Source: Acinetobacter sp. ANC 4173 (GTDB lineage Bacteria; Pseudomonadota; Gammaproteobacteria; Pseudomonadales; Moraxellaceae). Taken from it: a stretch of DNA of 64,000 nucleotides. Location of the stretch: assembly GCF_004331255.1 (NCBI RefSeq), contig NZ_SJOF01000003.1:124001-188000 (forward strand), read 5' to 3'. The notes beneath the pieces are model-generated. The model saw only the letters and a program-made list of their open reading frames with translations. It was not told the DNA's origin and did no database searches. Positions 37,001 to 46,907 of this stretch are shown one piece after another. The position numbers and the translations under genes are program-made. Numbering within the stretch: position 1 is the first letter of the stretch; each line of letters starts with the position of its first letter.

Positions 37001-38565
37001 TGTTGACGGAAGTAATCCGATACATGACGTACTTGACGTGACAATACCGCCATAGGTGTATCATCACCCATTGAGCCGACTGCCTCCTGACCGCTTTCCG
37101 CAATCGGACGTAACAACTGATCACGTTCTTCAAAGGTGACCATGAACATTTTCTGTGCTGCTTTTAGGGCATCGCCTTTTAAGCCTTGATCACATAAATA
37201 TTCTTCAAGTTCTGGGCTACCCTGAACACGAATTGAGTTTTCACGTAACCATTCACGATATGGACGCATTTTTTTCAAGTGGTTGCTAACATCTTTGGTG
37301 TCAAGCAATTTACCTGTAAAGGTATCTACCACAAGAATTTGACCAGGACCGACACGACCTTTTGAAATTACATCTTCAGGTTGATAATCCCAAACACCAA
37401 TTTCAGAGGCTAAAGTAATATAGCCATTTTTCGTAATGACCCAACGCGCTGGGCGTAAACCATTACGGTCCAGCATACAGATTGCATGACGACCATCCTG
37501 AATCACGAGACCTGCAGGTCCATCCCATGCTTCCATGTGCTTCGAGTTAAACTCATAGAATGCACGTAAGTCCGCATCTAAAGTTTCAACGTTCTGCCAA
37601 GCTGGTGGAACCAACATACGGAGTGCACGGAACAGATCCATACCACCACCGACAAGAATTTCAAGCATGTTATCCAAGCTTGAAGAGTCTGAACCTGTAC
37701 GGTTTACGATCGGCTTAAGCTCAGTTAACCCTGGTAATAACGGATTTTCAAACTTCGGAGTACGCGCCATTGCCCAGTTACGGTTTGCCGTAATGGTGTT
37801 GATCTCACCATTGTGTGCAAGGTAACGGAATGGTTGTGCCAAAGGCCAACGCGGTAAAGTGTTGGTCGAGAAACGCTGGTGGAACACCACGATATGTGAA
37901 GCTAAACGCTCATCAGCAAGATCTGTATAGAAGTCTGCAATCGCAGCAGGCATCATTAAGCCTTTATAGCTGATGACTGTTGAACACAATGCTGTTACAT
38001 AGAATGATGGATCATTGCTAAGTTGCTGCTCTGCACGACGACGTGCCAAGAATAACTTACGGTTAAATTCAACCTCAGTTACCCCCATAGGGCAGTTCAC
38101 AATAATTTGTTCAAAGGCTGGCAAAGATTGCATCGCAATTTCACCCAATGCCGCGTTATTGGTTGGCACCACACGCCAAGCCAGAACACGTAGACCTTCT
38201 TCTTCAATTTCTTTACTTAGAATTTGTTTTGAATGTGCAGCAATTGCTGGATCCAAGTTAAGAAAAATCGTACCCACTGCAAAAATTTCACTGAGGGTAA
38301 TATCGCTCAGTTTTTTCGCTTCTTCACGGAAGAACTGTTTCGGCATCGCCAACAATAAACCACACCCATCTCCGGTCTTACCATCGGCGGCAATACCACC
38401 ACGGTGGGTCATACAGCTCAAGCTATGAATAGCGGTCTTGACCAGATCATGACTTTCATTCCCTTGCATATGTGCAATAAGGCCGAAACCACAGTTATCT
38501 TTAAACTCATCCGGTTGGTATAAACCTTGAGCGGGAGCTACAGTATTAGGCGATGGCATGTGCAT
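34084..38565 (-). CDS. gltB: Glutamate synthase (NADPH) large subunit
   Basis: 1493 residues, normal length. The class II amidotransferase domain begins at Cys25 ([16 protein letters not shown]), so a 24-residue propeptide is probably removed to expose the nucleophile. The FMN/synthase domain includes [37 protein letters not shown] and [18 protein letters not shown]. The 3Fe-4S cysteines lie in [16 protein letters not shown]. The C-terminal GXGXG-type beta-helix follows. It makes glutamate in ammonia assimilation together with GltD. AAGGG lies 7 bases before the ATG. Confidence 0.97.
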   Translation of the reverse strand: MHMPSPNTVAPAQGLYQPDEFKDNCGFGLIAHMQGNESHDLVKTAIHSLSCMTHRGGIAADGKTGDGCGLLLAMPKQFFREEAKKLSDITLSEIFAVGTIFLNLDPAIAAHSKQILSKEIEEEGLRVLAWRVVPTNNAALGEIAMQSLPAFEQIIVNCPMGVTEVEFNRKLFLARRRAEQQLSNDPSFYVTALCSTVISYKGLMMPAAIADFYTDLADERLASHIVVFHQRFSTNTLPRWPLAQPFRYLAHNGEINTITANRNWAMARTPKFENPLLPGLTELKPIVNRTGSDSSSLDNMLEILVGGGMDLFRALRMLVPPAWQNVETLDADLRAFYEFNSKHMEAWDGPAGLVIQDGRHAICMLDRNGLRPARWVITKNGYITLASEIGVWDYQPEDVISKGRVGPGQILVVDTFTGKLLDTKDVSNHLKKMRPYREWLRENSIRVQGSPELEEYLCDQGLKGDALKAAQKMFMVTFEERDQLLRPIAESGQEAVGSMGDDTPMAVLSRQVRHVSDYFRQQFAQVTNPPIDPLRESIVMSLETCFGREQNVFEQGPEHADRLIVSSPVLSNSKMHQIRTLGRTGYEIADIDLNYADNEGLEAAIARICEESAQAIRDGKTLLLLSDKKIREGYLPANAMMATGAVHHHLINVGLRTDANIIVETGFARDPHQFAVILGFGATAIYPYLAYDVINDLVAKGELLGDPIHAQANFRKGIDKGLLKVLSKMGISTVASYRGGQLFEAVGLSEEVVSKCFTGVPSRIKGATFVDLENDQKKLADTAWKSRKPIDQGGLLKFVFDKEYHAFNPDVINALHKAVRSGNYADFKEYAELVNHRPIATIRDLFKLKTDNSIALEQVESVEAILPRFDSAGMSLGALSPEAHEAIAIAMNTIGGRSNSGEGGEDPARYGTIRNSKIKQIASGRFGVTPAYLTSAEVLQIKVAQGAKPGEGGQLPGGKVNGLIARLRYSVPGVTLISPPPHHDIYSIEDLSQLIFDLKQVNPKAMVSVKLVSEPGVGTIAAGVAKAYADFITISGYDGGTAASPLSSIHHAGSPWELGLSEAHQALRVNDLRGKVRVQTDGGLKTGLDVVKAAILGAESFGFGSTPMIALGCKFLRICHLNNCATGVATQQDHLRQEHYIGEPEMLINFFHFIAEETREWLAALGVASLKDLIGRTDLLEVLPGETEKHAHLDLSALLESHPAANGKAQYCQVQGNAPFDKGLLAEQMVAEMLPAIEAGTGGEYSFTVGNCDRSIGARISGEIARRYGNLDMEAHPVVMNLKGTAGQSLGVWNAGGLHIKLEGDANDYVGKGMAGGRVSIFPPKGSPFQTQETAIIGNTCLYGATGGKVFAAGTAGERFAVRNSGAFAVIEGAGDHCCEYMTGGVVTVLGKVGHNFGAGMTGGFAYVLDLDNDFVDYYNHELIELNRISTESMEEHKEFLLRILDEHIAETGSAWAYKIRNEFDFYSRKFWLVKPKAANLLTLLKTTKADPQ

Positions 38566-39005
38566 AGCGTACCCTTCTTTCTACTTGGCCCTGAATCGGG
38601 CGCTGACTATCTAACTTCTTTGCGACTTAGTCTAACTTTCTCACACTAAGATCAATTTAATGCAATGATCTTGCACTCTCATGTCAAAGATAGACTGAAT
38701 TTATCTTTTGTACATGACCGAAATGCAAGAAACTATTGCGACTTTTGCGCACTCTTTTAAAGCAAGCAATCTTGATGTTTTCGCACACTCTTTGAATCTT
38801 TTCGCGCCAAAATAGTGACATCAACTCAAATCATGCACCATTTAAGCAAAAAATATGCCAACTTAGTGTTATTAGATTAAATTCTTTTAAATACAGAAAT
38901 ATCAAGTGTTCGACCTGAATCAAAGCATTTGAAGACTTATCCTAGTTGCACCATTTTTGCGCATTTAATCATTGGTATAGCACAATGTGCTCTATTTTAG
39001 AACGA
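38566..39005. promoter_or_regulatory. 440-bp region upstream of gltB with repeated motif
   Basis: Holds the gltB promoter (minus strand). Two near-identical 16-mers, TTTTGCGCACTCTTTT (38743-38758) and TTTTCGCACACTCTTT (38778-38793), stand 35 bases apart, about three helix turns. A third partial copy (CTTTTCGCGCC) follows at about 38797. This looks like a multi-site operator. No gene or RNA was recognised; a short AGCACA/TGTGCT palindrome at about 38982 lies near the end of the SPOR gene. Confidence 0.4.
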
Positions 39006-39866
39006 TTAATTAAATGGATCTGCAATTTCTTGGCGCACAGGTGAATTTGAATTGGTTGGCGAAGGGGATGATTTTGTGCCAGTCTCAGCATGCGATTGAG
39101 ATTTCTGCACATCAATCACATTGCCTTCAGCATCTCTACGGGTTACTGTTGTATTGCCCTCATCTGAGCTATTCACTGTTGTATCCACAGTTTTAGGTTT
39201 ATTTAAATTCAGCATAGCCGCGTCTGTTTTCGGTAAAGCTGCAGGATTTAATTTAACTTCATATACTGGCGTGGAACCCTGCAACTCTTCCATCCCCATA
39301 TCATTCACTTGCGCCTGATAATCTTCCAAGGCTCTCACTGTTGGATGGACGGATGCTGGTAATTTTAAATCAAGCTGCTCTCGTGCTTGGTTTACCTCTC
39401 TCTCATTCGAATATAAGCCATAAAATAAAACATATCGCTCTTGTTGCTGATCTCCAGTTAAACGGAGATAAAAATAATTTTGTCGATTGCTCTGTTTATT
39501 CAAGAAACTTTTAATAATGTCTTCTTCAGTGACACTAAAGAGTTCTAGCGATGACTTATTTTTCTGCTCCTCAATAAACTTACTTCCTCGGAATTCATTC
39601 GTATGATTTCCCGTCGCAACAACTCTGGTGGTCAGCGTAATGGGGCGAACTTCTTCTTGTAAAGTGCCTAAATTGGTTGTCGCCGTGACACGTGCGGGTT
39701 GAATTTGCAGTTCTGCATCAGACTCCACCGCTTTATTCACTTCGACCAGCTCTTCACTACTGTCTGAGCCTGCCCAAAATATCAATGCTACGAAAAGACA
39801 CAGCACTCCGCTCACAAGCCAAATATAACGTTGTGTATTTTGCCAATATTTGTGGAGTGCTGTCAT
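39006..39866 (-). CDS. SPOR-domain membrane protein, DamX-like
   Basis: 286 residues from the ATG preceded by AAGGTG. One membrane segment at ~13-32 (YIWLVSGVLCLFVALIFWAG) follows a short cytoplasmic part. The middle segment (QERYVLFYGLYSNEREVNQAREQLDLKLPASVHPTVRAL, ~residues 140-180) looks like a SPOR peptidoglycan-binding domain. The tail is Ser/Thr/Asn-rich and low in complexity. Its place directly after aroK-aroB matches damX in E. coli. A role in cell division or cell-wall binding is inferred. It is much shorter than E. coli DamX. Confidence 0.72.
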   Translation of the reverse strand: MTALHKYWQNTQRYIWLVSGVLCLFVALIFWAGSDSSEELVEVNKAVESDAELQIQPARVTATTNLGTLQEEVRPITLTTRVVATGNHTNEFRGSKFIEEQKNKSSLELFSVTEEDIIKSFLNKQSNRQNYFYLRLTGDQQQERYVLFYGLYSNEREVNQAREQLDLKLPASVHPTVRALEDYQAQVNDMGMEELQGSTPVYEVKLNPAALPKTDAAMLNLNKPKTVDTTVNSSDEGNTTVTRRDAEGNVIDVQKSQSHAETGTKSSPSPTNSNSPVRQEIADPFN

Positions 39867-39876
39867 GATTTCACCT

Positions 39877-40959
39877 TTATATTGTTTGATTGGCAATAAT
39901 CGCCTGCTGCATCAGTTCAACATCAAACTCTTTCGTAATGATTGCTTGCCCTAACTGTTTTAGCAGTACCAATCTCAATTGACCATTTAATACTTTCTTA
40001 TCATGCGCCATATAGCCCAAGAAATCTTGCAATGGAATCGCGGGACATACTATCGGCAAACCAGCGCGCTGTATGATTTTTTTTGTACGTTCCAAGTCTG
40101 CTACCGAAATCCACCCCATGCGTTGTGATAAATCTGCAGCCATCACCATTCCTGTCGCAACAGCTTCTCCATGTAACCATACGCCATAGCCTAAATAAGA
40201 CTCTATTGCATGACCAAAAGTATGGCCTAAATTCAACAGTGCACGTTCACCTTGTTCTTTTTCATCATTTGCCACAATTCGTGCTTTATGTGCGCAAGAA
40301 CGATAGACTGCTTCAGCCAATAAATCAGGATCACGTGCGACTAAGCCATCCATATTTGTTTCAAGCCAGACTAAAAAATCTTCATCTCCGAGCAAGGCAT
40401 ACTTAATCACTTCGGCTAAACCAGCAGACAGTTCACGATCAGGCAAGCTTTTTAATTGTGCCATATCTGCCATTACCACTTGGGGCTGCTGGAAGGCTCC
40501 AATCATATTTTTACCCAAAGGATGATTGATCCCTGTCTTACCACCTACACTAGAATCGACTTGGGACAAAAGCGTGGTTGGCACTTGAATAAAATACACA
40601 CCACGCTGAAAACAAGCGGATGCAAAACCTGCCATGTCGCCAATCACACCACCACCCAATGCCAATACCGTACAATCACGATTAAAGCCAGCTTCAAGCA
40701 GAGCATCAAAAATCAGATTCAGATGTTGAATATCTTTATATTTTTCACCATCAGGCAAAACACAGGTAGAAACTTTTTTCCCTAAAGCCTCAATAGCTTC
40801 AACATAATGCTCTAAATACAAAGGCTGAATAGTAGTATTGGTCACAATCATGACTTGCTGCCCGAAAATATACGGTGCCAGTAAATCTTGAGGATTTAAA
40901 TCACTGCCAATAAAGATAGGGTAACGGCGTTCACCGAGTTCTACATGTAAAGTTTGCAT
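39877..40959 (-). CDS. aroB: 3-dehydroquinate synthase
   Basis: Second enzyme of the shikimate pathway: converts DAHP to 3-dehydroquinate using NAD and zinc. The ATG at 40957-40959 gives 360 residues beginning [18 protein letters not shown], matching the usual start. The motifs [77 protein letters not shown], and the zinc ligands in [12 protein letters not shown] and [10 protein letters not shown] are all present. A TTG overlapping the aroK stop is an alternative start. Coupled to aroK upstream and the SPOR gene downstream. Confidence 0.96.
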   Translation of the reverse strand: MQTLHVELGERRYPIFIGSDLNPQDLLAPYIFGQQVMIVTNTTIQPLYLEHYVEAIEALGKKVSTCVLPDGEKYKDIQHLNLIFDALLEAGFNRDCTVLALGGGVIGDMAGFASACFQRGVYFIQVPTTLLSQVDSSVGGKTGINHPLGKNMIGAFQQPQVVMADMAQLKSLPDRELSAGLAEVIKYALLGDEDFLVWLETNMDGLVARDPDLLAEAVYRSCAHKARIVANDEKEQGERALLNLGHTFGHAIESYLGYGVWLHGEAVATGMVMAADLSQRMGWISVADLERTKKIIQRAGLPIVCPAIPLQDFLGYMAHDKKVLNGQLRLVLLKQLGQAIITKEFDVELMQQAIIANQTI

Positions 40960-40979
40960 GGGTTCAACTACTTTCGTAT

Positions 40980-41522
40980 TCAATCAATAGGTTGTGTGGT
41001 AATCATCGTTAAGATTTTATGCGCAAGATCTCGTGCAGCACCTTGATTGGTCTCAATAATATAATGAGCCACATCCCGATATAAGGGATCCCGAATCGCA
41101 AGTAAATCACGTAATTTTTGCTCAGGGTTCTCAACCTGAAGGAGAGGACGATTTTTATCGCGATAAGTACGCTGAAGCTGAATTTCAACAGGAGTATAGA
41201 GATAAACAACAATACCACGTTGCTTTAAAAAATCACGATTGGGGGCTTGAGTCACTGCACCACCACCAGTCGCCAAGACCAAATCTGGTCGGGCAGTCAA
41301 CTCATCAATCACTATAGTTTCACGAGTACGAAATCCCGTTTCACCTTCTTTTTCAAAAATCCACGGAATGGTCGCACCAGTTTTTCGTTCAATTTCATGA
41401 TCACTGTCTAGAAATTCACGACCCAACAATTCTGCCAAATGCCGTCCGACTGTTGTTTTTCCTGCCCCCATTGGCCCTACCAAATAGATATTTGGTAGGG
41501 AACTAAACTCTTTGCTTGGCAA
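40980..41522 (-). CDS. aroK: Shikimate kinase
   Basis: 180 residues. P-loop [20 protein letters not shown] near residue 15. The shikimate-binding [20 protein letters not shown] and LATGGGAV motifs and the lid RDKNRPLL are intact. Phosphorylates shikimate in aromatic amino acid synthesis. The start codon is TTG, preceded by AGGTGA; no ATG fits the conserved N-terminus. It follows pilQ by 37 bases, the common pilMNOPQ-aroK-aroB order. Confidence 0.95.
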   Translation of the reverse strand: MPSKEFSSLPNIYLVGPMGAGKTTVGRHLAELLGREFLDSDHEIERKTGATIPWIFEKEGETGFRTRETIVIDELTARPDLVLATGGGAVTQAPNRDFLKQRGIVVYLYTPVEIQLQRTYRDKNRPLLQVENPEQKLRDLLAIRDPLYRDVAHYIIETNQGAARDLAHKILTMITTQPID

Positions 41523-41559
41523 GGAGTCACCTATTAATTTTGTTTAAATTGAAAATATA

Positions 41560-43725
41560 TTAATGATTTCTTGAAACACTGTCATTAACAATTCGTGGTG
41601 TCACAAAAATCAATAGCTCTTGCTTAGCATCCGACTTGGCATCTTTTCTAAACAATCTTCCAATGTAAGGAAGATCCCCCAAGAATGGTACCTTGGTTTG
41701 TGTATTTGTAGTCGTTTGCTCAAATACCCCACCTAAAATCACCGTCTCACCATTATTGACCAAGACATTGGTCGTAATAGTGTTTTTATTCAAGATCAAC
41801 TCACCATTCGGTGCTTCATCCGCAACTGAGTCTTTCGAAATATCAAGCTGCATTTGTACTTTACCGTCTGGGGTAATACTTGGCGTAACCTCCAAACTGA
41901 GCAGAGCTTCTTTGAATGAGGTCGTTGCTGTTGAGCCAGAAGCCGAGTTGGTTGTGGTTTGATAAGGTACTTCTTGACCTGTCGCCACCTTGGCTTTTTG
42001 CTTATCTCCAGTCAGCACTTTTGGTGTTGAAATGACTTCACCATAACCATCAGCTTGTAAAGCTGAAAGCTCTAAATCTAGCATAAAGTCAGATAAGCTA
42101 ATTAAGCTAAAAGCTATACTGCTCGCACCCTCAGCCGTAACACCTAAATCGACATTTAGGTTATCAGGACGTTGAATGGTATATTTCCCTTCATCATCTG
42201 GATCTCGCAAGTCCCATAAAGTTTGATCACTACCCCCTACCAAGAGATCATTCGCAGTATTTACCCCTTGAGATAAAATCCCCCACTTCACCCCCATTTC
42301 CTTAGTAAATGAAGTAGATGCACGCACAATTCTTGCTTCGACCATGACTTGTTTGACTTGCACATCAATCAAATCAATCATCTTGCGTACTTTATCAATA
42401 TTCTGTGAAGTATCATTGATAATTAGAGTATTGGTTCGTAAATCTGCAACAGCACTTCCTCGCGGACTTAAGAGGCTTTCCAAAGCCAAAGAATCCGAAT
42501 TAGCAGTACGATTAGCTACCGCACCTTTACCATCACGAGAATCTTCCATCAACTTCAATACATCCGCAGCTTTCGCATAACTCAGCTGTATATATTCAGT
42601 CTGTATCGGTGCTAACTTAATACTCTGTGCAATCGCCTTAGCTTCATCGTCTTCCGCTTTAATCAACTCAGCAACAGGTGCAATCCAAATCACATTACCA
42701 TTACGACGCTTGTCTAAATTTTTTGTTTTTAAAATAATATCAAGTGCTTGATCCCATGGTACATCTTTTAGGCGCAAGGTAATATTGCCTTGTACCGTAT
42801 CGGCAGCCACCATGTTAATGCCAGTAAAATCTGCCAACAATTGCAATACGCGGCGCACTTCAATATCTTGGAAATCCAGTGAAATTTTCTTGCCCGTATA
42901 GCTATTTGCTGCACGTGGCTTCATTGGATTCTTGTCCACAGGACGCTTTAAGCTGATCGTCAACTTATTCTCAGCTTGATAAGCCATGTATTCATAGCTG
43001 CCCGAAGACTGAATAGTAATCACACCACTATTGCCATCATTATAAGCATCTACGGTCGCCACAGGCGTTGCAAAATCATTGACATTGAGGCGGCGAGTCA
43101 AATGTGCTGGGATTTTACTTCCCAACATCCGCACCACAATTTTACTCCCTTGTTGCTGTACATCTGCTGGCGTATTGCTACCGAGCAAATCAATAACAAC
43201 CTGACCTTCACCCTCTGAACCGCGTTGAAAGCCAATATTAGAAACCCCTTGCGATGGAGCTTTAACTGATGTTGCCACAGGGGTCGCAAAACTATTATCG
43301 GTTGAATTGATTTTTAGAATAAAAGTATTGCCTTCAACACGAGTAGTAAAAGCACCCGCATCTGCAAGATTAACGGTCAATCGTGAACGCTGTGCATCAG
43401 AAGACACATCTACAGAATTTGCTTCTTTCGTCGCAACTTGAATACTATTTTGTTTGAGTGCTTGTTGTGCTTTATCAAAATCTAAAATAAGTCTTGATGG
43501 CTGTTCAAGTTGGTAAGCTTGAGGTTGTGGTGGTATTCCGTTGAACATCACACGAATTTCAGTCCCTTGTCCAGGTACTTGCATAGGTACGACATTGGTG
43601 ATGCTGACTTGCGCACTAGCAGCTTGCATGACAGCCATAGCAACTGCACCCATAGAGAATTGACGGAAAATATGATTCATTGTATTACCATCCCCAAATA
43701 TAAAATCTTGAATACTGTTTTTCAT
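41560..43725 (-). CDS. pilQ: Type IV pilus secretin PilQ
   Basis: 721 residues. AMIN domains occupy the N-terminal half (VSITNVVPMQVPGQGTEIRVMFNG near 39 and a second at ~150). An STN/secretin-N region (KISLDFQDIEVRRVLQLLADFTGINMV) and the secretin beta-barrel (VEARIVRASTSFTKEMGVKWG, VISTPKVLTGDKQKAKVATGQEVPYQT, VNNGETVILGGVFE) follow. It forms the outer-membrane pore for the pilus. The start shown has AAAGGA at ideal spacing directly after pilP, but gives an unusually long 38-residue leader; an internal ATG at 43680 would give a normal signal peptide (MNHIFRQFSMGAVAMAVMQA). Confidence 0.95.
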   Translation of the reverse strand: MKNSIQDFIFGDGNTMNHIFRQFSMGAVAMAVMQAASAQVSITNVVPMQVPGQGTEIRVMFNGIPPQPQAYQLEQPSRLILDFDKAQQALKQNSIQVATKEANSVDVSSDAQRSRLTVNLADAGAFTTRVEGNTFILKINSTDNSFATPVATSVKAPSQGVSNIGFQRGSEGEGQVVIDLLGSNTPADVQQQGSKIVVRMLGSKIPAHLTRRLNVNDFATPVATVDAYNDGNSGVITIQSSGSYEYMAYQAENKLTISLKRPVDKNPMKPRAANSYTGKKISLDFQDIEVRRVLQLLADFTGINMVAADTVQGNITLRLKDVPWDQALDIILKTKNLDKRRNGNVIWIAPVAELIKAEDDEAKAIAQSIKLAPIQTEYIQLSYAKAADVLKLMEDSRDGKGAVANRTANSDSLALESLLSPRGSAVADLRTNTLIINDTSQNIDKVRKMIDLIDVQVKQVMVEARIVRASTSFTKEMGVKWGILSQGVNTANDLLVGGSDQTLWDLRDPDDEGKYTIQRPDNLNVDLGVTAEGASSIAFSLISLSDFMLDLELSALQADGYGEVISTPKVLTGDKQKAKVATGQEVPYQTTTNSASGSTATTSFKEALLSLEVTPSITPDGKVQMQLDISKDSVADEAPNGELILNKNTITTNVLVNNGETVILGGVFEQTTTNTQTKVPFLGDLPYIGRLFRKDAKSDAKQELLIFVTPRIVNDSVSRNH

Positions 43726-43739
43726 TTTTATTCCTTTAA

Positions 43740-44267
43740 TTAAGGCGCGGGTCCAATTAAGACGAGGCTACGCGGACGCTCTACATACCCCTCTCGACCA
43801 TCGGGAATAATCTCTACAAGATCAATCTGTGTAGGGGTAATTTTCACAATTCGCCCTTGATTCATCCCCATATAATTACCGACTTGTACACGCTCAATCT
43901 CACCATCGGGTGTCTGAATTAACCCCAAAATTTGCCCAGACTGATTACGCAGACTTCCCTTCATATTCAAGGACTCTAAAGCATAACTTTCTAATGGCTG
44001 TGATTGGCGCGAGAAATTCGGATAAACCCGCTTACCCGCCATAATTTTTAATTCTGCCGCTAAAGAACTTGGCATAAACGGACTTTTCAATTGATGCGCT
44101 GCATAATTGAATGTCGGTACAGGTGGAAATACTGGTGCAGGCTCAATCGGCAAAGGTTGCTGATTGCGAATATTCACCATTTCCATATTCACTGCGTCAA
44201 TACGTGAATCACACCCCACCAAAACCAACCCAAACATCAAAGTAAATGCTATTTTCTCAAATTTCAT
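43740..44267 (-). CDS. pilP: Type IV pilus lipoprotein PilP
   Basis: 175 residues. Signal with lipobox GLVLVGCDSR, so Cys19 is probably lipidated. The C-terminal half is the PilP beta-sandwich (LESYALESLNMKGSLRNQSGQILGLIQTPDGEIERVQVGNYMG), which binds PilQ in the periplasm and links it to PilNO. The ATG overlaps the pilO stop by 4 bases (ATGA). Confidence 0.94.
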   Translation of the reverse strand: MKFEKIAFTLMFGLVLVGCDSRIDAVNMEMVNIRNQQPLPIEPAPVFPPVPTFNYAAHQLKSPFMPSSLAAELKIMAGKRVYPNFSRQSQPLESYALESLNMKGSLRNQSGQILGLIQTPDGEIERVQVGNYMGMNQGRIVKITPTQIDLVEIIPDGREGYVERPRSLVLIGPAP

Positions 44268-45010
44268 TTCTTCGCTCCTTCTGGAGTAACTTGAGCAGGA
44301 GGAGTTGTGGCATTCGTACCTACTGCCGCATTTTGATTTTCTGTAGCGCCTATATAGCGATAGGTACGCGCCTTCGCGATATAAGTCACTTGCGGAATTT
44401 CAGATTTTTTATCTGTACTCATAGACGAACTGATATCAAAATCATGCAAGGTCACAATTCGAGGTAATGCTGCAATACCACTCACAAACGAACCAAAGGC
44501 ATGATAATCACCTGTTGCTTCAATACTAATCGGCTGCTCAACAAAAAATTCTTGTTTGACTTCAGGCTCTAAACGAATATTTTTAAATTTCAGTCCAGAG
44601 TTGACACCTGTCACGTTAATATCTTCAACCAGACCAGGAATTTCAGTTTCCTTCGGCAATTGCTCCAATTGTTGATTAAAGTTCGCTTCCATCTCCTGCA
44701 ACTGTGCTTGATATTGTTGCAGATTACGTAACTTTGAATCTTTCTCTCTAAATTCATTCAGCAAATTTTGCTCTTGCGCATGTGCGCCAGAAATCGCATC
44801 TAACTGCGGCTTGATCACAACAAAATAGCCAACAACACAAATTAAAAAGACAATAAAAATCCAACAGGTAATTTTGACCGATAATGGCCAACTGCCATAA
44901 TTGTTAGGATCCAACGTGTTAAATTGTTGAAAAAATTTATCCACTGTCATTTTTTTCTTAGGTTTAACAGCAGCCTCTTGATTTAGATCATCAAACTCAT
45001 CACGACTCAT
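44264..45010 (-). CDS. pilO: Type IV pilus inner-membrane protein PilO
   Basis: 248 residues. One membrane segment at ~48-68 (ITCWIFIVFLICVVGYFVVI), then a coiled coil (AQEQNLLNEFREKDSKLRNLQQYQAQLQEMEANFNQQL) and a ferredoxin-like PilO domain (QEFFVEQPISIEATGDYHAFGSFVSGIAAL). It pairs with PilN. ATGA overlaps with both neighbours indicate translational coupling. The C-terminus is longer and Thr/Pro/Ala-rich. Confidence 0.94.
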   Translation of the reverse strand: MSRDEFDDLNQEAAVKPKKKMTVDKFFQQFNTLDPNNYGSWPLSVKITCWIFIVFLICVVGYFVVIKPQLDAISGAHAQEQNLLNEFREKDSKLRNLQQYQAQLQEMEANFNQQLEQLPKETEIPGLVEDINVTGVNSGLKFKNIRLEPEVKQEFFVEQPISIEATGDYHAFGSFVSGIAALPRIVTLHDFDISSSMSTDKKSEIPQVTYIAKARTYRYIGATENQNAAVGTNATTPPAQVTPEGAKK

Positions 45011-45684
45011 TGTGCTGCCCCCGCTGTTGAACTAGCTGCTGCATTTGCATCATTTGCCACTACCGCCATAGAGCCTGCAGCCTCATTCGCTGCATTCGTC
45101 GGCATAGCGATCTCATCCAGATCTGCAGTCACCACAAAGCTGCCATAACTATCCTCAACACGAGGAACAATCGAACTTGGCGCTTTATTCTTGTTTTCTT
45201 CTACTGCCAAGAAGGAATTCATAAAGGCATTACGATACCAAGGTGAAGCCTCTAAATTACGTAAGAATTCAGCCACAGCATTTGGACTTTCTGCTTTACC
45301 TTCAATGGTAAATTTATCGCCAACACGACTGAACTTGGTAATATATAAATTCGCAGGCACTACACGCGCCATTTCATCAATTAAACGCACGGCAATTGGT
45401 CGTTGACTTTGTAGCCCTTGAATCAACTTCATCCGTTCTACAATCGCATTACGCTGCTCCTGTAAACCTTCTAAAGATTTTAGCTGTACATCCAAGTTCT
45501 GATTGGTGCTGATAATGAGTTGATTCGCTTGCTCTTGATCTTCAAGCTTGTAGTTGTAATAGAACCATGCCGCTACAACCAATAACACCCCAATTAAAGC
45601 CGCCCCAATACAAATAATAATAAATTCTTTTTTCCGTTTCTCTCTTAGCTCATCACGCCAAGGGAGCAGGTTAATTTTTGCCAT
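45007..45684 (-). CDS. pilN: Type IV pilus inner-membrane protein PilN
   Basis: 225 residues. The N-terminal MAKINLLPWRDELREKRKKEF is the segment that binds PilM in the cytoplasm. One membrane helix at ~24-45, a coiled coil and the PilN fold (RPIAVRLIDEMARVVPANLYITKFSRVGDKFTIEGKAESPNAVAEFLRNLEAS) follow, and the tail is Ala-rich. The ATG overlaps the pilM stop (TAATG). Confidence 0.95.
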   Translation of the reverse strand: MAKINLLPWRDELREKRKKEFIIICIGAALIGVLLVVAAWFYYNYKLEDQEQANQLIISTNQNLDVQLKSLEGLQEQRNAIVERMKLIQGLQSQRPIAVRLIDEMARVVPANLYITKFSRVGDKFTIEGKAESPNAVAEFLRNLEASPWYRNAFMNSFLAVEENKNKAPSSIVPRVEDSYGSFVVTADLDEIAMPTNAANEAAGSMAVVANDANAAASSTAGAAQ

Positions 45685-46742
45685 TAATCAAAACTCCTCA
45701 ATGCTAGACCACACGCCACCAAGAGAGAGGAAGCATCATTTTCAATTTTTTTAATATCTATTTTTGGCGAAAAGCCCATTTGTAAAAATGGATTCGCAAT
45801 CGTGACACGATATCCCAGTTTTTGTTGTAATAACTTAGCCAAACCTGGAATATTGGCATTTCCGCCCGCCAATAAAATATGATCAATTTCATTAAACTGC
45901 GAAGATGAGAAGAAGAACTGCAAAGAACGTGCAGCCTGTTGCACCACCGCTTCAAGAAATGGCTCTAAAACTTCTACGTCATAATCATCGGGTAAAGTAC
46001 GGCTTTTCTTGGCACGTCCCGCTTCATCAAATGACAATCCATAACGATTCTGGATTTCTTGGGTCAGTTGCTTTCCACCAAAAACCTGTTCACGGGTATA
46101 GATAATTTTGTCATTTTGCATGACCGATAACGTGGTCATGGTATGCCCAATATCTAAAATACCGACGGTATTTACCCCCATCGGCATGGTATCAGAGAAT
46201 ACTTTATAGACGTTTTCTATTGCGAAACTTTCTACATCCGCAATTTTAGGCGTAATTCCAGCCAGTTCCAGCACTTCCGAACGCGCTTCCACGTTTTCGA
46301 GACGTGTTGCCACCAAAAGCACATTTACCCGATTGGGATTAGCTAAACGATCAGACAAAACTTCAAAATCAAGGCTGACTTCATCTAATGGGAACGGAAT
46401 ATATTGTTCAGCATCCATACGGATTTGAACTTCACGTTCATCATCCGTCATATCCGCATCCATCTCGATAATTTTACTAATCACCATAGACGTTGGAATG
46501 GCAATTGCTGCTGCATGCGATTGAACATTTGCTAAATTTAAAGCACGCTCCAAAGCCTCCCCAATAGCTTCAGGATTCAAAATGTTCTTTTCAACAATGC
46601 TGCCTTCTGGTAATGGGACCAAAGCATAGCTTTCTACCCAATAGCGACCGTTTTTCACAGACAGCTCTAACAACTTAACAGAAGTGGAACTAATATCTAC
46701 TCCTATTAACCCCTTATTTGGCTTACGATATAACCTGAGCAC
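45684..46742 (-). CDS. pilM: Type IV pilus actin-like protein PilM
   Basis: 352 residues with an actin/FtsA-like ATPase fold: KGLIGVDISSTSVKLLEL at the N-terminus, GILDIGHTMTTLSVMQNDKIIYTREQVFGGKQLT near 195, and ILLAGGNANIPGLAKLLQQKL near 295. PilM forms a cytoplasmic ring with the PilN tail. The start is GTG with AGGA 8 bases upstream. First gene of pilMNOPQ-aroK-aroB, divergent from the PBP1A gene. Confidence 0.95.
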   Translation of the reverse strand: MLRLYRKPNKGLIGVDISSTSVKLLELSVKNGRYWVESYALVPLPEGSIVEKNILNPEAIGEALERALNLANVQSHAAAIAIPTSMVISKIIEMDADMTDDEREVQIRMDAEQYIPFPLDEVSLDFEVLSDRLANPNRVNVLLVATRLENVEARSEVLELAGITPKIADVESFAIENVYKVFSDTMPMGVNTVGILDIGHTMTTLSVMQNDKIIYTREQVFGGKQLTQEIQNRYGLSFDEAGRAKKSRTLPDDYDVEVLEPFLEAVVQQAARSLQFFFSSSQFNEIDHILLAGGNANIPGLAKLLQQKLGYRVTIANPFLQMGFSPKIDIKKIENDASSLLVACGLALRSFD

Positions 46743-46808
46743 AATACTATTCCTATTATTTTTTTATCCCCAATAGAAGTAACTAACCAATTGGCTGCGG
46801 TCTATAAT

Positions 46809-46844
46809 TTTATACGGATACAATAACTCATTAACAATCCGTAT
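46809..46844 (-). promoter_or_regulatory. pilM promoter with flanking inverted repeat
   Basis: Minus strand TTGTTA (46832-46837), 17 bases, TATAAA (46809-46814). A perfect 8-bp inverted repeat, ATACGGAT (46812-46819) and ATCCGTAT (46837-46844), touches both promoter elements. It sits in the 165-bp divergent region between pilM and the PBP1A gene and could control one or both. Confidence 0.5.
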
Positions 46845-46907
46845 CTGTAAACGGCTATACTGACCACCAATTAGTTTGCCATTAGCTCCTATTAAAACTT
46901 ACTTGTT

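Noticed and set aside
36648-37055. 135-residue plus-strand frame within gltB
   Set aside because: Antisense to the conserved amidotransferase/central domain of GltB; no independent signals.
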